In this document: positions 1 to 9,526 of the stretch, piece by piece
How the letters are laid out: each line of letters opens with the position of its first letter
Position numbering within the stretch: position 1 is the first letter of the stretch
Source: CAYFFO01 sp964342485
GTDB taxonomy: Bacteria; Chloroflexota; Dehalococcoidia; Lucifugimonadales; CAJWER01
Length of the DNA stretch: 64,000 nucleotides
NCBI GenBank assembly: GCA_964342485.1
Contig: CAYFFO010000001.1
Span: 62,001 to 126,000 of the forward strand
Direction of reading: 5' to 3'
Program-made: the position numbers and the translations under genes
Notes under the pieces: model-generated
What the model was told of the DNA's origin: nothing
The model's database searches: none
What the model saw: the letters and a program-made list of their open reading frames with translations, nothing else

Positions 1-1663
1 TGTCATCTGATATTCCAGGCTCAAGTGACAATTGACCTGGATATACATTATGTGGATAAAAGGAGTCTGGTGCACTATCACTAGCAAATCTAGGACTCTC
101 TATAGCTGATTGTGGATCCATCCCAAATAAAAGTGTGTTCAATATTAGTTGTAAATTTGCTTGGGATTGGTGATCTCCGCCAGGACAGCCAAAAGACATA
201 ACAGGGATTCCAGACTTAACTGCGAGATAGTTGACAAGAGTTGTGCGCGGCCGTTTTCTCGGCTCAACAGCATTCGGATGACCTTCCTTTAAATTAAACA
301 TCTCTGATCTTGTACTAAGAGCACATCCTAGTTCTGGGAAAAAAACCGATTTGCCAAAAGAACCGCCACTATGGGTAGCACACGCAATATTCCCATCACA
401 ATCTATTGCAGCAATATGGGTTGTGCCTCCTTCAATAGCATTGGTATCTGCAACCTCACTGTTATTTAAATCAAGTACTCGTGATGTCTCACTTAGGATA
501 TTATTATCAACATACCCTGCTTCAGGAAGACTTGGACAAGCTTTCCTTTGGTCTATCATTCCTGCACGCGAAATCCCATATTCTTTGGATAACAATTCTA
601 ATATTGGTACATCAGCAAACTCTGGATCTCCATAGTAAGATTCTCGATCTGAAAGGCACAATTTCATTGCTTCTGTAACAGTATGAATATATTCAGCACT
701 ATTATGACCCATATCCTTGAGATCAAACTGTTCAAGTATATTTAATGCCTGTAGCAAAACCCCTGCTTGGGACCAAGTTCTTTGACAGCATATATCATAC
801 CCTCTAAACGATACGCTTAACGGATCTTCAAAGCTGGATTCGTATTGCGCAATATCTTTGTATCGGAGAATTCCGCCTACATCTGTTGAGGCTTGAGAAA
901 TAGATCGAGCTATATCACCCTTGTAAAATGCGTCACTCGCTGCACTAACACCTTCCAATCTAGTCCCCTTTTGGGAAACTTCAGCATCAATCATAATTTT
1001 AAAAATATTGGCCAAGCCAGGCTGAATCAGAAGCATTTGTTCATTAGGTAAATTGCCTTGGTTATAAAAAATCTGACTACCCCCTGGTGGAAATAGTTTA
1101 AACTGTTGCCTTGTCGATTCGGCTCCAAGAGCATTTATCATATATTGATAGTGAGGGATCCCGGCCTCTGCATATTGTAGTGCAGGTTCTATTACTTCTT
1201 TGAAGCTTTTTGTCCCATATTTCTGTAGTAGTGCAAGGCTTGCGTGGACTGCACCAGGAACTGTGAATGACAACGGAGCTTGCAAACCAGGTCCTGTTGG
1301 AATCTCGTTAAGATTTCGAGAACGATAAAATTCTATCGTTGCTAGATCTGGTGCTGTACCCTGTCCAGATAAAGAACGGATATCGCCTGTATCTACATCG
1401 TAAATCATAAAAACTGTTTCTGCTGCTAAAGAACAAGAAGCTATTGGCTCAACTACCGAAGCCGCAAGCACGGACGCTACAACAGCATCAAAAGCATTCC
1501 CACCTATCAACATCATTCTCATTCCAGCCATTGAGGTAAGATAGTGTCCACTAGAAATGATTCCTCTTGTTCCGGACACGACAGGCCGACTTGTCTCTAG
1601 GAGTCTAGTAGCATCCGTATCAGACTTTTTGTTTGTTATTGGCACATCTTTTGGATCAGCCAT
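1..1663 (-). CDS. Gamma-glutamyltransferase family protein (3' end cut by window)
   Basis: An Ntn-hydrolase of the gamma-glutamyltranspeptidase family, whose precursors self-cleave before a catalytic threonine and hydrolyse or transfer gamma-glutamyl groups. The frame starts at an ATG (1663-1661) and stays open to the window edge, about 554 codons. An N-terminal GGNAFDAVVASVLAAS block (about residues 54-69) and the EGGTTHIAAID block place the nucleophile at about Thr414-415, followed by a KRPRTTL-type segment and GCPGGD. The usual GSPGG is changed to GCPGGD, as in acyltransferase-like side branches of the family, so the substrate may not be glutathione. No signal peptide is visible, so it is probably cytoplasmic. 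The last tens of residues lie outside the window. A second family member lies at 11206-12822. Confidence 0.85.
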   Translation of the reverse strand, partial: MADPKDVPITNKKSDTDATRLLETSRPVVSGTRGIISSGHYLTSMAGMRMMLIGGNAFDAVVASVLAASVVEPIASCSLAAETVFMIYDVDTGDIRSLSGQGTAPDLATIEFYRSRNLNEIPTGPGLQAPLSFTVPGAVHASLALLQKYGTKSFKEVIEPALQYAEAGIPHYQYMINALGAESTRQQFKLFPPGGSQIFYNQGNLPNEQMLLIQPGLANIFKIMIDAEVSQKGTRLEGVSAASDAFYKGDIARSISQASTDVGGILRYKDIAQYESSFEDPLSVSFRGYDICCQRTWSQAGVLLQALNILEQFDLKDMGHNSAEYIHTVTEAMKLCLSDRESYYGDPEFADVPILELLSKEYGISRAGMIDQRKACPSLPEAGYVDNNILSETSRVLDLNNSEVADTNAIEGGTTHIAAIDCDGNIACATHSGGSFGKSVFFPELGCALSTRSEMFNLKEGHPNAVEPRKRPRTTLVNYLAVKSGIPVMSFGCPGGDHQSQANLQLILNTLLFGMDPQSAIESPRFASDSAPDSFYPHNVYPGQLSLEPGISDD

Positions 1664-1754
1664 TTGGATAAACACCTACTCTTTTATATTTTTGAGCCTA
1701 TTGGAAATTAACTGAACTCTTTTTTACATTTACTGTATAACTGAAAAAAAATCA

Positions 1755-2432
1755 CTAGTCTGTTTTCAATAATCCTTTAAGAAAGATCCTCAAAAAACCC
1801 TCATTTACGGGGTTTACTATTCGTCGCTTTTCATTACCAGCTTTATCTATCAAAAATGTGGTTGGAAAGGTAGTGACATTATAATCGACAATTAATTTTG
1901 CTCCTGTATCAACTGCTAATGGATATGTTATCCCATAGCGTTCTGCAAAAGTCGCTACTTCGACAGTTTCATCATAGATAGCTACACCAAGAAATACAAC
2001 GCCCTTATCTTTATATTCGTCCCAAGTGCGTTGTAATGCAGGCATTTCTGCCCTACAGGGAGGACACCACGTGCCCCAAAAATTAAGAACTACAACATTG
2101 CCAAGATAGTCAGATAGTTTCACTTTCTGGCCATTAATCAGTTCCGCTTCAAAATCTTTAGCTAATTTACCGGAACCAAGATCCAGTTTTGTTCCTATAT
2201 TACTAGGCAATTCTTTACTTGCTATTGGGCTTCCATCCCGTACTAAAGGAGTTGTTAGGTTGTCTTGTTTTTCAAAATTCTTCAACTTCGAATCTGCTGA
2301 TAAAGTATTGTTTATCTTATCGCTACTTTTTAAATCGTCATTGTCATTTCCACGAATATCTGTGAAATTAGTACATGCTAGCGTTGCTATTAGAAGCCCT
2401 GTTGTAAAAAAATATCGACAGTTTCTTAACAT
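1755..2432 (-). CDS. TlpA-like thioredoxin-fold lipoprotein
   Basis: A predicted membrane-anchored thiol:disulfide oxidoreductase of the AhpC/TSA-TlpA type, acting outside the cytoplasmic membrane. The 225-residue product begins with a charged N-terminus and a hydrophobic stretch ending in the lipobox LATLAC (Cys20 is the lipidation site). A low-complexity linker runs to about residue 80, then the redoxin fold follows. The WGTWCPPC active site gives Cys123 and Cys126, and the TTFPTTF segment gives the cis-proline at about 190. Such proteins reduce apocytochrome c or other extracytoplasmic disulfides; no cytochrome c maturation gene is adjacent, so the partner is unknown. It is divergent from nnr. 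Confidence 0.85.
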   Translation of the reverse strand: MLRNCRYFFTTGLLIATLACTNFTDIRGNDNDDLKSSDKINNTLSADSKLKNFEKQDNLTTPLVRDGSPIASKELPSNIGTKLDLGSGKLAKDFEAELINGQKVKLSDYLGNVVVLNFWGTWCPPCRAEMPALQRTWDEYKDKGVVFLGVAIYDETVEVATFAERYGITYPLAVDTGAKLIVDYNVTTFPTTFLIDKAGNEKRRIVNPVNEGFLRIFLKGLLKTD

Positions 2433-2756
2433 AGGGACATTATTCCTTGTAGTCTATTAATTTGTTTGGTAAGTATCTGGTTTTTGGGAATCATTATTAT
2501 GGTTGCTACCTTACGTCTCACCATAAACCCAGTTGATATTCGACCTAATACTATTATGTAATGACGACATGATAAGTTCTTTTCATATTATCCCCCAGCT
2601 GAAGATTGAACCTAGGACCAATCTTAACATTACTGATATTCAAAAATTATGCTGTGTTTCACACACCAAATATATCGCTTTCAAATAACGGGAAAAGAAC
2701 TTCCTGCATATGCTAGAATTTCTCGATAAGTATTTAAATTTTTAAATTCTCTTTCA
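2433..2756. other. Divergent intergenic region between tlpA-like gene and nnr
   Basis: This 324-base stretch between two divergent genes has no convincing small ORF or RNA gene. The only signal I can point to is an extended -10-like motif at 2711-2719 facing nnr. Confidence 0.5.
2711..2719 (+). promoter_or_regulatory. Candidate extended -10 promoter element for nnr
   Basis: The sequence TGCTAGAAT fits an extended -10 (TGnTAnnnT) and lies 38 bases before the nnr ATG. No good -35 is visible at 16-18 bases upstream. The same nine bases occur ahead of dnaA (38255-38263, minus strand). Confidence 0.3.
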
Positions 2757-4471
2757 ATGAAGATCGTTTCTTCCCATCAAATGCGAATATTGGAACAATG
2801 TGCCAACCAGCAAGGAGTGGCCGATTCAGCAATGATGGAAAATGCCGGCTTGGGAATGGCTCGTTGTATCCGTTCAATGTTCCGAAGCATCACTGGTTTT
2901 CAATTTTTTGTTTTAGTTGGTCCTGGAAATAATGGAGGTGACGGCCTTGTTTTGGCACGCTTTCTTCGTTCTTGGGGTTATCGTGTCGTTGTAGCTATTT
3001 TAGCCAAGCGCCCAGATGATGATCCGAAGAGAGACCTAGTGGCACGGCAAGGCACGTTAATTATTGACGTGTTTAACCAGAACCCCATTCCTGATTTTTC
3101 TACCTTACTAAATTCTAGTAGNNNNNNNNNNNNNNNNNNNNNNNNNNNNNNNNNNNNNNNNNNNNNNNNNNNNNNNNNNNNNNNNNNNNNNNNNNNNNNN
3201 NNNNNNNNNNNNNNNNNNNNNACGTGTTTAACCAGAACCCCATTCCTGATTTTTCTACCTTACTAAATTCTAGTAGTATTGTTATCGATTCAGTTTTGGG
3301 GATAGGGAATTCAAGGCCTTTAATCGGGTTGATTAGGAAAATTTTCAACCAGGTTGCTTCAGCTAAAAACATCCACCCAGAATTAAAAATCATTTCTGTA
3401 GACGTTCCTTCAGGCATTGATGTAGATACAGGATCAGCTGACCCCGCAACGTTAAAAAGTGACTTTACTTTTGTCTTAGGAAGGCCCAAAACAGGGCTAT
3501 ACAAACTTCCTGCGGCGAAATTCATCGGTAAATTGCAAATTATTGACATCGGGATACCTTCGAATCTTGACGATGAAATTAATTTAAACCTCATGACAAA
3601 AAGGTGGGCTGTATCTTTGGTCCCTGAAAGGCCACTAAACAGCCACAAAGGTACATTTGGCAAAGCTTTATTAGTTGCAGGTTCCAGTAAATACAAAGGA
3701 GCTGCGGAACTAGCAACTGCAGCAGCAGTGCGTACAGGAGCTGGTTTAATTACACTAGCGATCCCTTCTAGCCTGTCAAAAACAATGGGTCCATTGACAA
3801 CTGAAGCAACCTTGCTTCCGCTGTTTGAAAGTAGTCCTGGCAAATTAGATATGGAAGCATATTTGCAAGTGCTTGAAGAGATCCCAAACTATGATTCTCT
3901 TATGATTGGTTGCGGATTAGGCCAAGATATAGAAACCCAATCGTTTATTGAAAACATCTTGTTTTCAGATACACCTTTACCTCCCACGATTCTTGACGCA
4001 GACAGTCTAAATGCGATTTCAAAGACAAGCGAATGGTGGAAACGCATTAAAAACCCCTGCATACTCACGCCTCATTTGGGTGAAATGTCAAGACTAACAT
4101 GTAAGCCAATTAGTCAACTGGAAACAAACCGACTTGAAGTTGCAACCCAATCTTCACTAGACTGGAAACAAATTGTAGTCTTTAAAGGCCCTTTCACTAT
4201 CGTAGCAGCTTCGAATGGTGAAAGATTTATTAGCCCTTTTGCCAATCCAGGACTGGCTACGGCCGGAACCGGGGACATTCTATCAGGTATTATAGTTTCA
4301 CTTTTAGCCCAAGGCATTAGTTCAGTTAATGCTGCCTCTCTCGGTGTTTTTTTGCACGGATCAGCCGGCGAAATGGCCAGAGATAAGATTGGTGAAGCAG
4401 GTATGATTGCCAGCGATATACTAAAAGAATTGCCCAAAATAATAAAAACCATCAATGAATTAGAATATTGA
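2757..4471 (+). CDS. nnr: Bifunctional NAD(P)H-hydrate epimerase / ADP-dependent dehydratase
   Basis: Repairs hydrated NADH and NADPH. The N-terminal YjeF_N-type domain epimerises R- and S-NAD(P)HX (GPGNNGGDGLVLARF near residue 60), and the C-terminal ribokinase-like domain dehydrates the S form using ADP (GTFGKALLVAGS in the middle, and NPGLATAGTGDILSG near the C-terminus). A 100-N gap at 3122-3221 splits the gene, but the 55 bases before it (3067-3121) are repeated exactly after it (3222-3276). Removing the Ns and one copy leaves 1,560 bases, an uninterrupted 519-residue protein, the normal length for the fused enzyme. The stop is followed after one base by the menG start, suggesting co-transcription. 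Confidence 0.9.
3122..3221. other. Scaffold gap (100 N) with duplicated 55-base flanks
   Basis: Exactly 100 Ns. The flanks 3067-3121 and 3222-3276 are identical, so the two contigs overlap by 55 bases and the gap is not real. Collapsing it restores nnr in frame. Confidence 0.9.
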
Positions 4472-4472
4472 T

Positions 4473-5204
4473 ATGCCTGGCTTAAACAAAAAAACCCGAG
4501 CTAAATACGTCATGCGTATGTTTTCGCGGATATCAGGCAGATATGATCTGCTGAATACAATTATGTCCGCTGGACGCCATTATGCCTGGAGAAAACAAGC
4601 AGTAAAAATTATTGATAGTCAGGCTGATGGAAAGGCTCTAGATATAGCCACTGGTACAGGTGATTTCGCAATTGAATTAGCTTCTCATCCTAAAACCACT
4701 TATGTAGTCGGTATTGATTTCGCTAGCCGGATGATCCCTATTGCGCAAGATAAAACAAGAGTCCAAAACCAAACCAAAATAATTGAATATTTAGTGGGAG
4801 ATGCTCACTCATTACCTTTTAAAGATGATTCCTTCTTATTTGTAACAATTGGGTTCGGTGTGCGCAATTTTATGGATTTGAATCTGGCACTTAAAGAGAT
4901 CTACCGTGTCCTAGTTGACGACGGTAAATTAATAGTACTAGAAATTATTCGTGCAGATGAAAAGCACCTGATGACAAAGATTCTTAACCTAGGTTTCAAA
5001 TATATCACCCCCTGGCTTGGATTACTTTTTGCACAGGATCGGGAAGCATATACCTACCTGCCGGAATCTGTTAGTGGTTTTTTGTCCGCTAGTGAGCTAT
5101 GTAATGTTATTGAAAATTCTGGACTAAAAGTAGATTCTTATGAAAAATTAGGACTAGGTACCGTTGCAATATACAAATGTAGTAAAAACTCTAAGAACTC
5201 GTGA
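4473..5204 (+). CDS. menG: Demethylmenaquinone/2-polyprenyl-benzoquinol C-methyltransferase
   Basis: A class I SAM-dependent methyltransferase of the UbiE/MenG family, which adds the ring methyl group in the last step of menaquinone (or ubiquinone) synthesis. The 243-residue protein opens with the family segment FSRISGRYDLLNTIMSAG and carries the SAM-binding motif ALDIATGTGDFAIEL at about residues 50-65. A GVRNFMDLNLALKEIYRVL block follows in the second half. The start sits one base after the nnr stop. A menaquinone role fits the complex I operon at 50-60 kb, but no other men genes are in the window, so the quinone is inferred. Confidence 0.85.
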   Translation: MPGLNKKTRAKYVMRMFSRISGRYDLLNTIMSAGRHYAWRKQAVKIIDSQADGKALDIATGTGDFAIELASHPKTTYVVGIDFASRMIPIAQDKTRVQNQTKIIEYLVGDAHSLPFKDDSFLFVTIGFGVRNFMDLNLALKEIYRVLVDDGKLIVLEIIRADEKHLMTKILNLGFKYITPWLGLLFAQDREAYTYLPESVSGFLSASELCNVIENSGLKVDSYEKLGLGTVAIYKCSKNSKNS

Positions 5205-5225
5205 TGTGATTTAGGTAATTCATAA

Positions 5226-6416
5226 ATGGAAAGCAGAAAATCCATTGCAGCAATTGTAACTACGTATTTCCCTGGCTCTCATGCCAATCTAATAGTATCC
5301 AAATTTGCCAGAGGGTTTCCTACCCAAAAGGGAATAATTCTGCCTGATGTAAAGTTAACATCTCTCTACATAGATCAATTCCACCCCATGGATATTGGGA
5401 TGCAGTTTGCACAAGATAATGGAGTATCTTTATTTCCAAGTATTCGGAGCGCCTTAACTCTTGTGCCAGCCGACCCCCTAGGAGATTGGCCAACATCGTC
5501 TAGATGGAACGATGGCAAACTAGCAGTGGACGGAGTTATAATTATCGGCGAACATGGTGATTATCCACTAAACCACTTAGATCAGAGAATTTACCCTCGA
5601 CGACACTTTTTTGAAAGCGTTTGTGCGGTATTTTCTTTGTCAGACAAATCGGTACCTGTATTTTTAGACAAACATCTTTCATATAACTGGGATGATGCAC
5701 AACAAATTTACAATAAGGCAATAAATCTAGACATACCCCTGATGGCCGGATCTTCTCTACCAGTATCAAAACGTGACCCAGAACTAGAACATAACGTCGA
5801 TTCTTCAATCGATGAAGCCCTGTCTTTAGGATACATCCATTCTTATCAAGGCGGTCTCGAATCATATGGTTTCCACAACTTGGAAGCGTTGCAATGTATG
5901 GTTGAAAGGCGAACCGGGGGTGAAAAAGGAATCGCTGCTGTACAGTGCCTAGAAGGACAATCGGTGTGGGAGGCAGGTGACAAAGGTATATGGTCAAAAA
6001 CTCTTTTAAAAGTAGCTGAACAGAAAATCAAAGATAAAATGTCTGGCGAGATGAAAAATAACTGCCCTAATCCTACAGTCTTTTTACTGGAATACAGAGA
6101 CGGTTTTCGGGCAGCATGCATGATTCTTCCATACCACATTCGGGGATGGGGATACGCTGCGAGTGTGGAGGGACAAATTCAGTCTACTAGTTTTGCGAGC
6201 GGATCCAGTAGCGATTTGAACTTTAGTTATCAGGCCTTGAATATCCAAAAGATGTTCAACAGTGGAAAACCTCAATATCCTTCAGAACGAACCTTGCTAA
6301 CTACAGGTGCACTTGAAGCTCTAATGAAGTCCCGCCACCAAGGCAATACCAGGATTGAAACACCTCATTTAGCCGTCTCTTATCAACCTTTTAAATACCC
6401 CCCTCTCCGTGCATAA
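5226..6416 (+). CDS. Conserved protein of unknown function
   Basis: I do not recognise a characterised function. The 396-residue product has no signal peptide or membrane segment. The N-terminal part looks like a Rossmann-type alpha/beta domain (SIAAIVTTYFPGSHANLI, then VKLTSLYIDQF). Distinct conserved-looking blocks follow: IIIGEHGDYPLN near residue 105, VFLDKHLSYNWDD near 155, LMAGSSLPV near 180, and LESYGFHNLEALQCMVERR with AVQCLEG at about 215-245. I recall such blocks from unassigned proteins of planctomycetes and Chloroflexota that occur near Gfo/Idh/MocA oxidoreductases, as here. It lies 21 bases after menG on the same strand and converges with the oxidoreductase at 6482. Confidence 0.75.
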   Translation: MESRKSIAAIVTTYFPGSHANLIVSKFARGFPTQKGIILPDVKLTSLYIDQFHPMDIGMQFAQDNGVSLFPSIRSALTLVPADPLGDWPTSSRWNDGKLAVDGVIIIGEHGDYPLNHLDQRIYPRRHFFESVCAVFSLSDKSVPVFLDKHLSYNWDDAQQIYNKAINLDIPLMAGSSLPVSKRDPELEHNVDSSIDEALSLGYIHSYQGGLESYGFHNLEALQCMVERRTGGEKGIAAVQCLEGQSVWEAGDKGIWSKTLLKVAEQKIKDKMSGEMKNNCPNPTVFLLEYRDGFRAACMILPYHIRGWGYAASVEGQIQSTSFASGSSSDLNFSYQALNIQKMFNSGKPQYPSERTLLTTGALEALMKSRHQGNTRIETPHLAVSYQPFKYPPLRA

Positions 6417-6481
6417 TAAAACTGGTTTTAGTCAATCTATACTGAACCATTAAAATTCCACTAAGTATCCATTTGAGCATT

Positions 6482-7519
6482 TCAATTAGTCTTATCTATA
6501 AACTGATTCAGTCTACGAAGCTCCTCAACACCCGATTTCTTTATTTGAACAGGGAAATTCACCGGGCGACAACCGTTAATTTGTGATTGGTATATTCCCA
6601 TGACTATTTCCAAAGAACGCCTACCAACGAGGCCATCACTTCTCAAGGCAGTTTTGCCTTCTAGTGCGTCATATAATTCTTGTAAAGCATCAACGTAAGA
6701 CGAATTAGTTGGTGGCAAGGACAATTCCTGTGGCTGCAGTGTGCTCCACTGAAAGCCACTGTCTGGTTCGTATACATCTTGTTGCGACTGGAATAATTTT
6801 AATCCGTCACCGTCTACGCGAATAACTCCTGTTGAACCTCTAAATTCCATTCCACTATCGTCATATTCTGTAAGTTCTGCACCTGTAATTACACCAGTCA
6901 CACCACTCCTGAATTTTATAAAAGCAGCTGAAAAATCTTCTACTGCCCATGGCCTTTTCCTTTGTTCGGCCATCCCGCATAACCAGTCCACTTCCCCTAT
7001 ATAGAGGTCCAAAAGATCAAAATAGTGTGTGAAATCATGTAATAAAGGACCCTCATTTTCTGAACGCCACCATGGAGCTGGTTTTCCTCCATCCATATAG
7101 CAGTAAACATGGTTGAGATCTCCTATAGCACCGTCCTCAAGTAGTTTTTTTACCATCAACCATTGGTTATCCCAGCGTCTATTATGATTGATTTGCAGAA
7201 GTATTCCAGCTTTGCTGCAACTTTCAATCATAGCGTCGCATTCTTCAAGTGATAAAGCCATCGGCTTCTCACAAATAATAGCCTTTGTAGTAGGCACAGA
7301 TACACAGCCCTCAACCATTTCACGATGTAACTCAGGATGTGTCGCTATAATACAGAGATCAGGGCCTATATCCTTAAGCATTTGTAAATAGTCATGGTAC
7401 AGGGCTTTTATACCATGCCTTTCCCCAAATGCATCTAGCTTTTCCCTCCCCCTGTTTACTCCAGCTACAAGTTCAAAATTGCCTGAAACTGCTATGGCAT
7501 CTGCATGATTATCAGGGTG
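6482..7519 (-). CDS. Gfo/Idh/MocA-family oxidoreductase (N-terminus lost in gap)
   Basis: An NAD(P)-dependent oxidoreductase of the glucose-fructose oxidoreductase/inositol dehydrogenase family, probably acting on a sugar or cyclitol. About 345 residues are visible. The second beta strand of the Rossmann fold (GNFELVAGVNR) is present, then IIATHPELH and the family signature ICEKPMALSLEE with its active-site lysine, and a C-terminal substrate domain beginning about NHNRRWDNQW. The start codon and nucleotide-binding glycine motif, roughly 15-25 residues, fall in the 100-N gap at 7520-7619. The substrate cannot be told from sequence. Confidence 0.85.
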   Translation of the reverse strand, partial: HPDNHADAIAVSGNFELVAGVNRGREKLDAFGERHGIKALYHDYLQMLKDIGPDLCIIATHPELHREMVEGCVSVPTTKAIICEKPMALSLEECDAMIESCSKAGILLQINHNRRWDNQWLMVKKLLEDGAIGDLNHVYCYMDGGKPAPWWRSENEGPLLHDFTHYFDLLDLYIGEVDWLCGMAEQRKRPWAVEDFSAAFIKFRSGVTGVITGAELTEYDDSGMEFRGSTGVIRVDGDGLKLFQSQQDVYEPDSGFQWSTLQPQELSLPPTNSSYVDALQELYDALEGKTALRSDGLVGRRSLEIVMGIYQSQINGCRPVNFPVQIKKSGVEELRRLNQFIDKTN

Positions 7520-7619
7520 NNNNNNNNNNNNNNNNNNNNNNNNNNNNNNNNNNNNNNNNNNNNNNNNNNNNNNNNNNNNNNNNNNNNNNNNNNNNNNNNN
7601 NNNNNNNNNNNNNNNNNNN
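7520..7619. other. Scaffold gap (100 N), flanks not overlapping
   Basis: Exactly 100 Ns joining the 5' side of an oxidoreductase gene to the C-terminal coding piece of an unrelated protein. No duplicated flank is present, so sequence is truly missing and 100 is a placeholder length. Confidence 0.85.
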
Positions 7620-7790
7620 AAATTCTCCACCTCCGTAACCTGCCCTTATAGAAACAAAACCATCTGTACGCAATGTATAGCGATGTATGTTTTCGGTTTG
7701 TAGACCACGGTTTTCAACTCCATAAATTGACATCTCATCAGCCCCGGTGCGTAAAATTCCTCTGTCAATGTAAATGCCTCTATTGTTCAA
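7620..7790 (-). pseudogene. C-terminal fragment of a glycosidase/sialidase-like hypothetical protein
   Basis: An open frame of about 57 codons runs into the gap. Its translation contains ENIHRYTLRTDGFVSIRAGYGG, resembling the C-terminal region of large unassigned glycosidase-like proteins (the RxDGFVSxxAG segment). An in-frame TGA two codons before the first usable codon (TTG at 7790) means no N-terminal domain can be attached in this frame. A well-spaced AAGGAG and an ATG lie about 40 bases upstream in another frame, but that frame stops after 11 codons. This looks like a remnant with an internal deletion, or a misjoined contig end. Function unknown. Confidence 0.4.
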
Positions 7791-7957
7791 ATTTCAAAAC
7801 TATTGTTTATCTGATGAGACATATTTGGGTCTCCTTAACATTTCTCCATACAATAGCATTGGATCACTACCTTAATCAAAGGCCAAAGGCTGAAACTGGC
7901 AAAAACACTTCTAGGGTTTTGTTCGGTCAGTAAAGTTATTCTTTCATGTAACTATTA

Positions 7958-9226
7958 TTAAGAGAGAAGTCCCTTAGAAAATGGTTTCGGCATTGCTACA
8001 AAAACAAAAGCGGCTAAAACATATAACCCTGAACAGAACACTAAAACCCAATGGTAACTAGAAGTACTATCGAAAACCCAGCCAGCTGCAACAGGCATTG
8101 CAAGAGCCCCCAGGCTAACAAAAGAGTTAATAAATCCTCTGAGTGTAGCAAAAGAATTCCTACCAAAATAATCTCCGATCATTGCCCAGGTCAATCCGGC
8201 TGCTCCTTCTGTAATCGATAGTATTATGCCAAAAAACACCATGAATTCTATTTTTCCCGGGGAAATCAAAAGAAATATCAAACTAGCCGAACCTACTAAC
8301 ATTGATATCGCTACCAATTTATCCTTATACCATCTATCTCCGATCCATCCCATAACAAAACGTGTGCCAATAGCCGCAATAGAACCAGTAGCTATGACTA
8401 TAGCTCCGGTACCCTCTCCTAATCCCTTCCAAACCATCAAAGGAACAATATGTACAATTACGCAACTTCCAGCAGCTATTCTCAGAGTAATTCCCAATGC
8501 CAAGAGCCAGTATTCCCATGTTATTAAAGCTTCTTTGACCCGGAAACTTACGTCTGCAATCAGCGGAATATTATTTGAACCATTTTTATGATCCCCATCT
8601 GGTAATTGCCCTATCTCTTCAGGAGAATTTCTAATCAAGCAGGCTAGAGGTACTCCGACAATAAGGAGAACTACGCCGGACACAATAGATGTCAGCCTCC
8701 ATCCATGATTAATAACCAGATAAGCAACAATCGGTGTTAAAACGCTCCCGCCCACAGCAATACCCATTGAAATTATTCCAAATGCCATCCCTCGATTACG
8801 CACGAACCAGCGGGTAACTATCGCTGATGACCCGTTATGAAAACCTAAGTTCGACCCTAACGAAACAACTCCAAGAAAAATCGCCAAAAAGGATCCGAAA
8901 TTTTTTGCTAGGGGGAGCAGAATAAATCCTATACCTGCCAGCAAAACACCCAAAACCATCATTCTTCTAGGACCCCATTTATCGATCAAAAGGCCTGTGA
9001 TTGGACTTTGAACCCCACCTTCAAGAGCTGACAGGCCGAAGACTAGAGAGGTTGATGTATGGCTTAATCTCAAGTCTCGTGCCAATTCTAAGAAATATAC
9101 TGCAAACCCTCTTCCGTAAAACCCAGAAAGTAAACAGTTTAATATTGCCCCAATGAAAGCAAATCGCCATCCATGGAAACTGTTCGATTCGTTATCTACC
9201 CCTGAATCCTTTTCAATATCATTCAT
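7958..9226 (-). CDS. Major facilitator superfamily transporter
   Basis: A 12-helix secondary transporter in the cytoplasmic membrane. The 422-residue product has the MFS motif A between helices 2 and 3 (GLLIDKWGPRRMMVLG, about residues 75-90). A second, weaker copy after helix 8 reads GWIGDRWYKDK. The overall pattern is nearest to oxalate/formate-antiporter-like and monocarboxylate-type carriers, but the substrate is not determined. The ATG at 9226 is preferred to a TTG three codons upstream. It lies upstream of the gap-broken oxidoreductase on the same strand. Confidence 0.85.
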   Translation of the reverse strand: MNDIEKDSGVDNESNSFHGWRFAFIGAILNCLLSGFYGRGFAVYFLELARDLRLSHTSTSLVFGLSALEGGVQSPITGLLIDKWGPRRMMVLGVLLAGIGFILLPLAKNFGSFLAIFLGVVSLGSNLGFHNGSSAIVTRWFVRNRGMAFGIISMGIAVGGSVLTPIVAYLVINHGWRLTSIVSGVVLLIVGVPLACLIRNSPEEIGQLPDGDHKNGSNNIPLIADVSFRVKEALITWEYWLLALGITLRIAAGSCVIVHIVPLMVWKGLGEGTGAIVIATGSIAAIGTRFVMGWIGDRWYKDKLVAISMLVGSASLIFLLISPGKIEFMVFFGIILSITEGAAGLTWAMIGDYFGRNSFATLRGFINSFVSLGALAMPVAAGWVFDSTSSYHWVLVFCSGLYVLAAFVFVAMPKPFSKGLLS

Positions 9227-9424
9227 GCTGAACAAATCATTATCAGTTGTTTATTCCAAGGTTATAAGGCTTGGCCTTTCAATAGTTAAATCCACTACGA
9301 TTGTAGTACGTTCCAAAATATTACCTGCATGAATAGGGATATGGCTATATTCAATTTTTCATGCCATTTGGCGATTCTTGTCCTAAAATGCGCACCCTAT
9401 CTAATGAAGGCGTGCAAAAACTAC

Positions 9425-9500
9425 TGGTCGGGGTGACTGGACTTGAACCAGCGACCTCGTCGCCCCGAACGACGCGCGCTACCAACTGCGCCACACCCCG
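9425..9500 (-). tRNA. tRNA-Pro (anticodon CGG)
   Basis: The minus strand folds as a full cloverleaf. The acceptor CGGGGTG pairs with CACCCCG, the D arm contains AGTTGGTA, the anticodon stem is CGTCG/CGACG with loop TTCGGGG, giving anticodon CGG, and the T arm contains GGTTCAAGTCC. The terminal ACCA is encoded. It reads Pro CCG codons. The flanking sequence is free of other genes. Confidence 0.95.
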
Positions 9501-9520
9501 TATCAAAATTGACCTAGTCG

Positions 9521-9526
9521 ATTATA
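9521..9526 (-). promoter_or_regulatory. Candidate -10 box for tRNA-Pro
   Basis: A perfect TATAAT on the minus strand lies 20 bases before the tRNA 5' end. No clear -35 is found at the standard distance. Confidence 0.35.

Noticed and set aside
351..678. Plus-strand open frames
   Set aside because: They are antisense to a strongly supported gamma-glutamyltransferase-like gene and have no recognisable domain.
3067..3276. Genuine direct repeats flanking the gaps
   Set aside because: Three unrelated genes each having a 55-base repeat exactly at a 100-N gap is best explained by assembly, and the repeats would break all three genes.
7512..7790. Fusion of the fragment at 7620-7790 with the oxidoreductase
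   Set aside because: The fragment belongs to a different protein family and is separated by unknown sequence.
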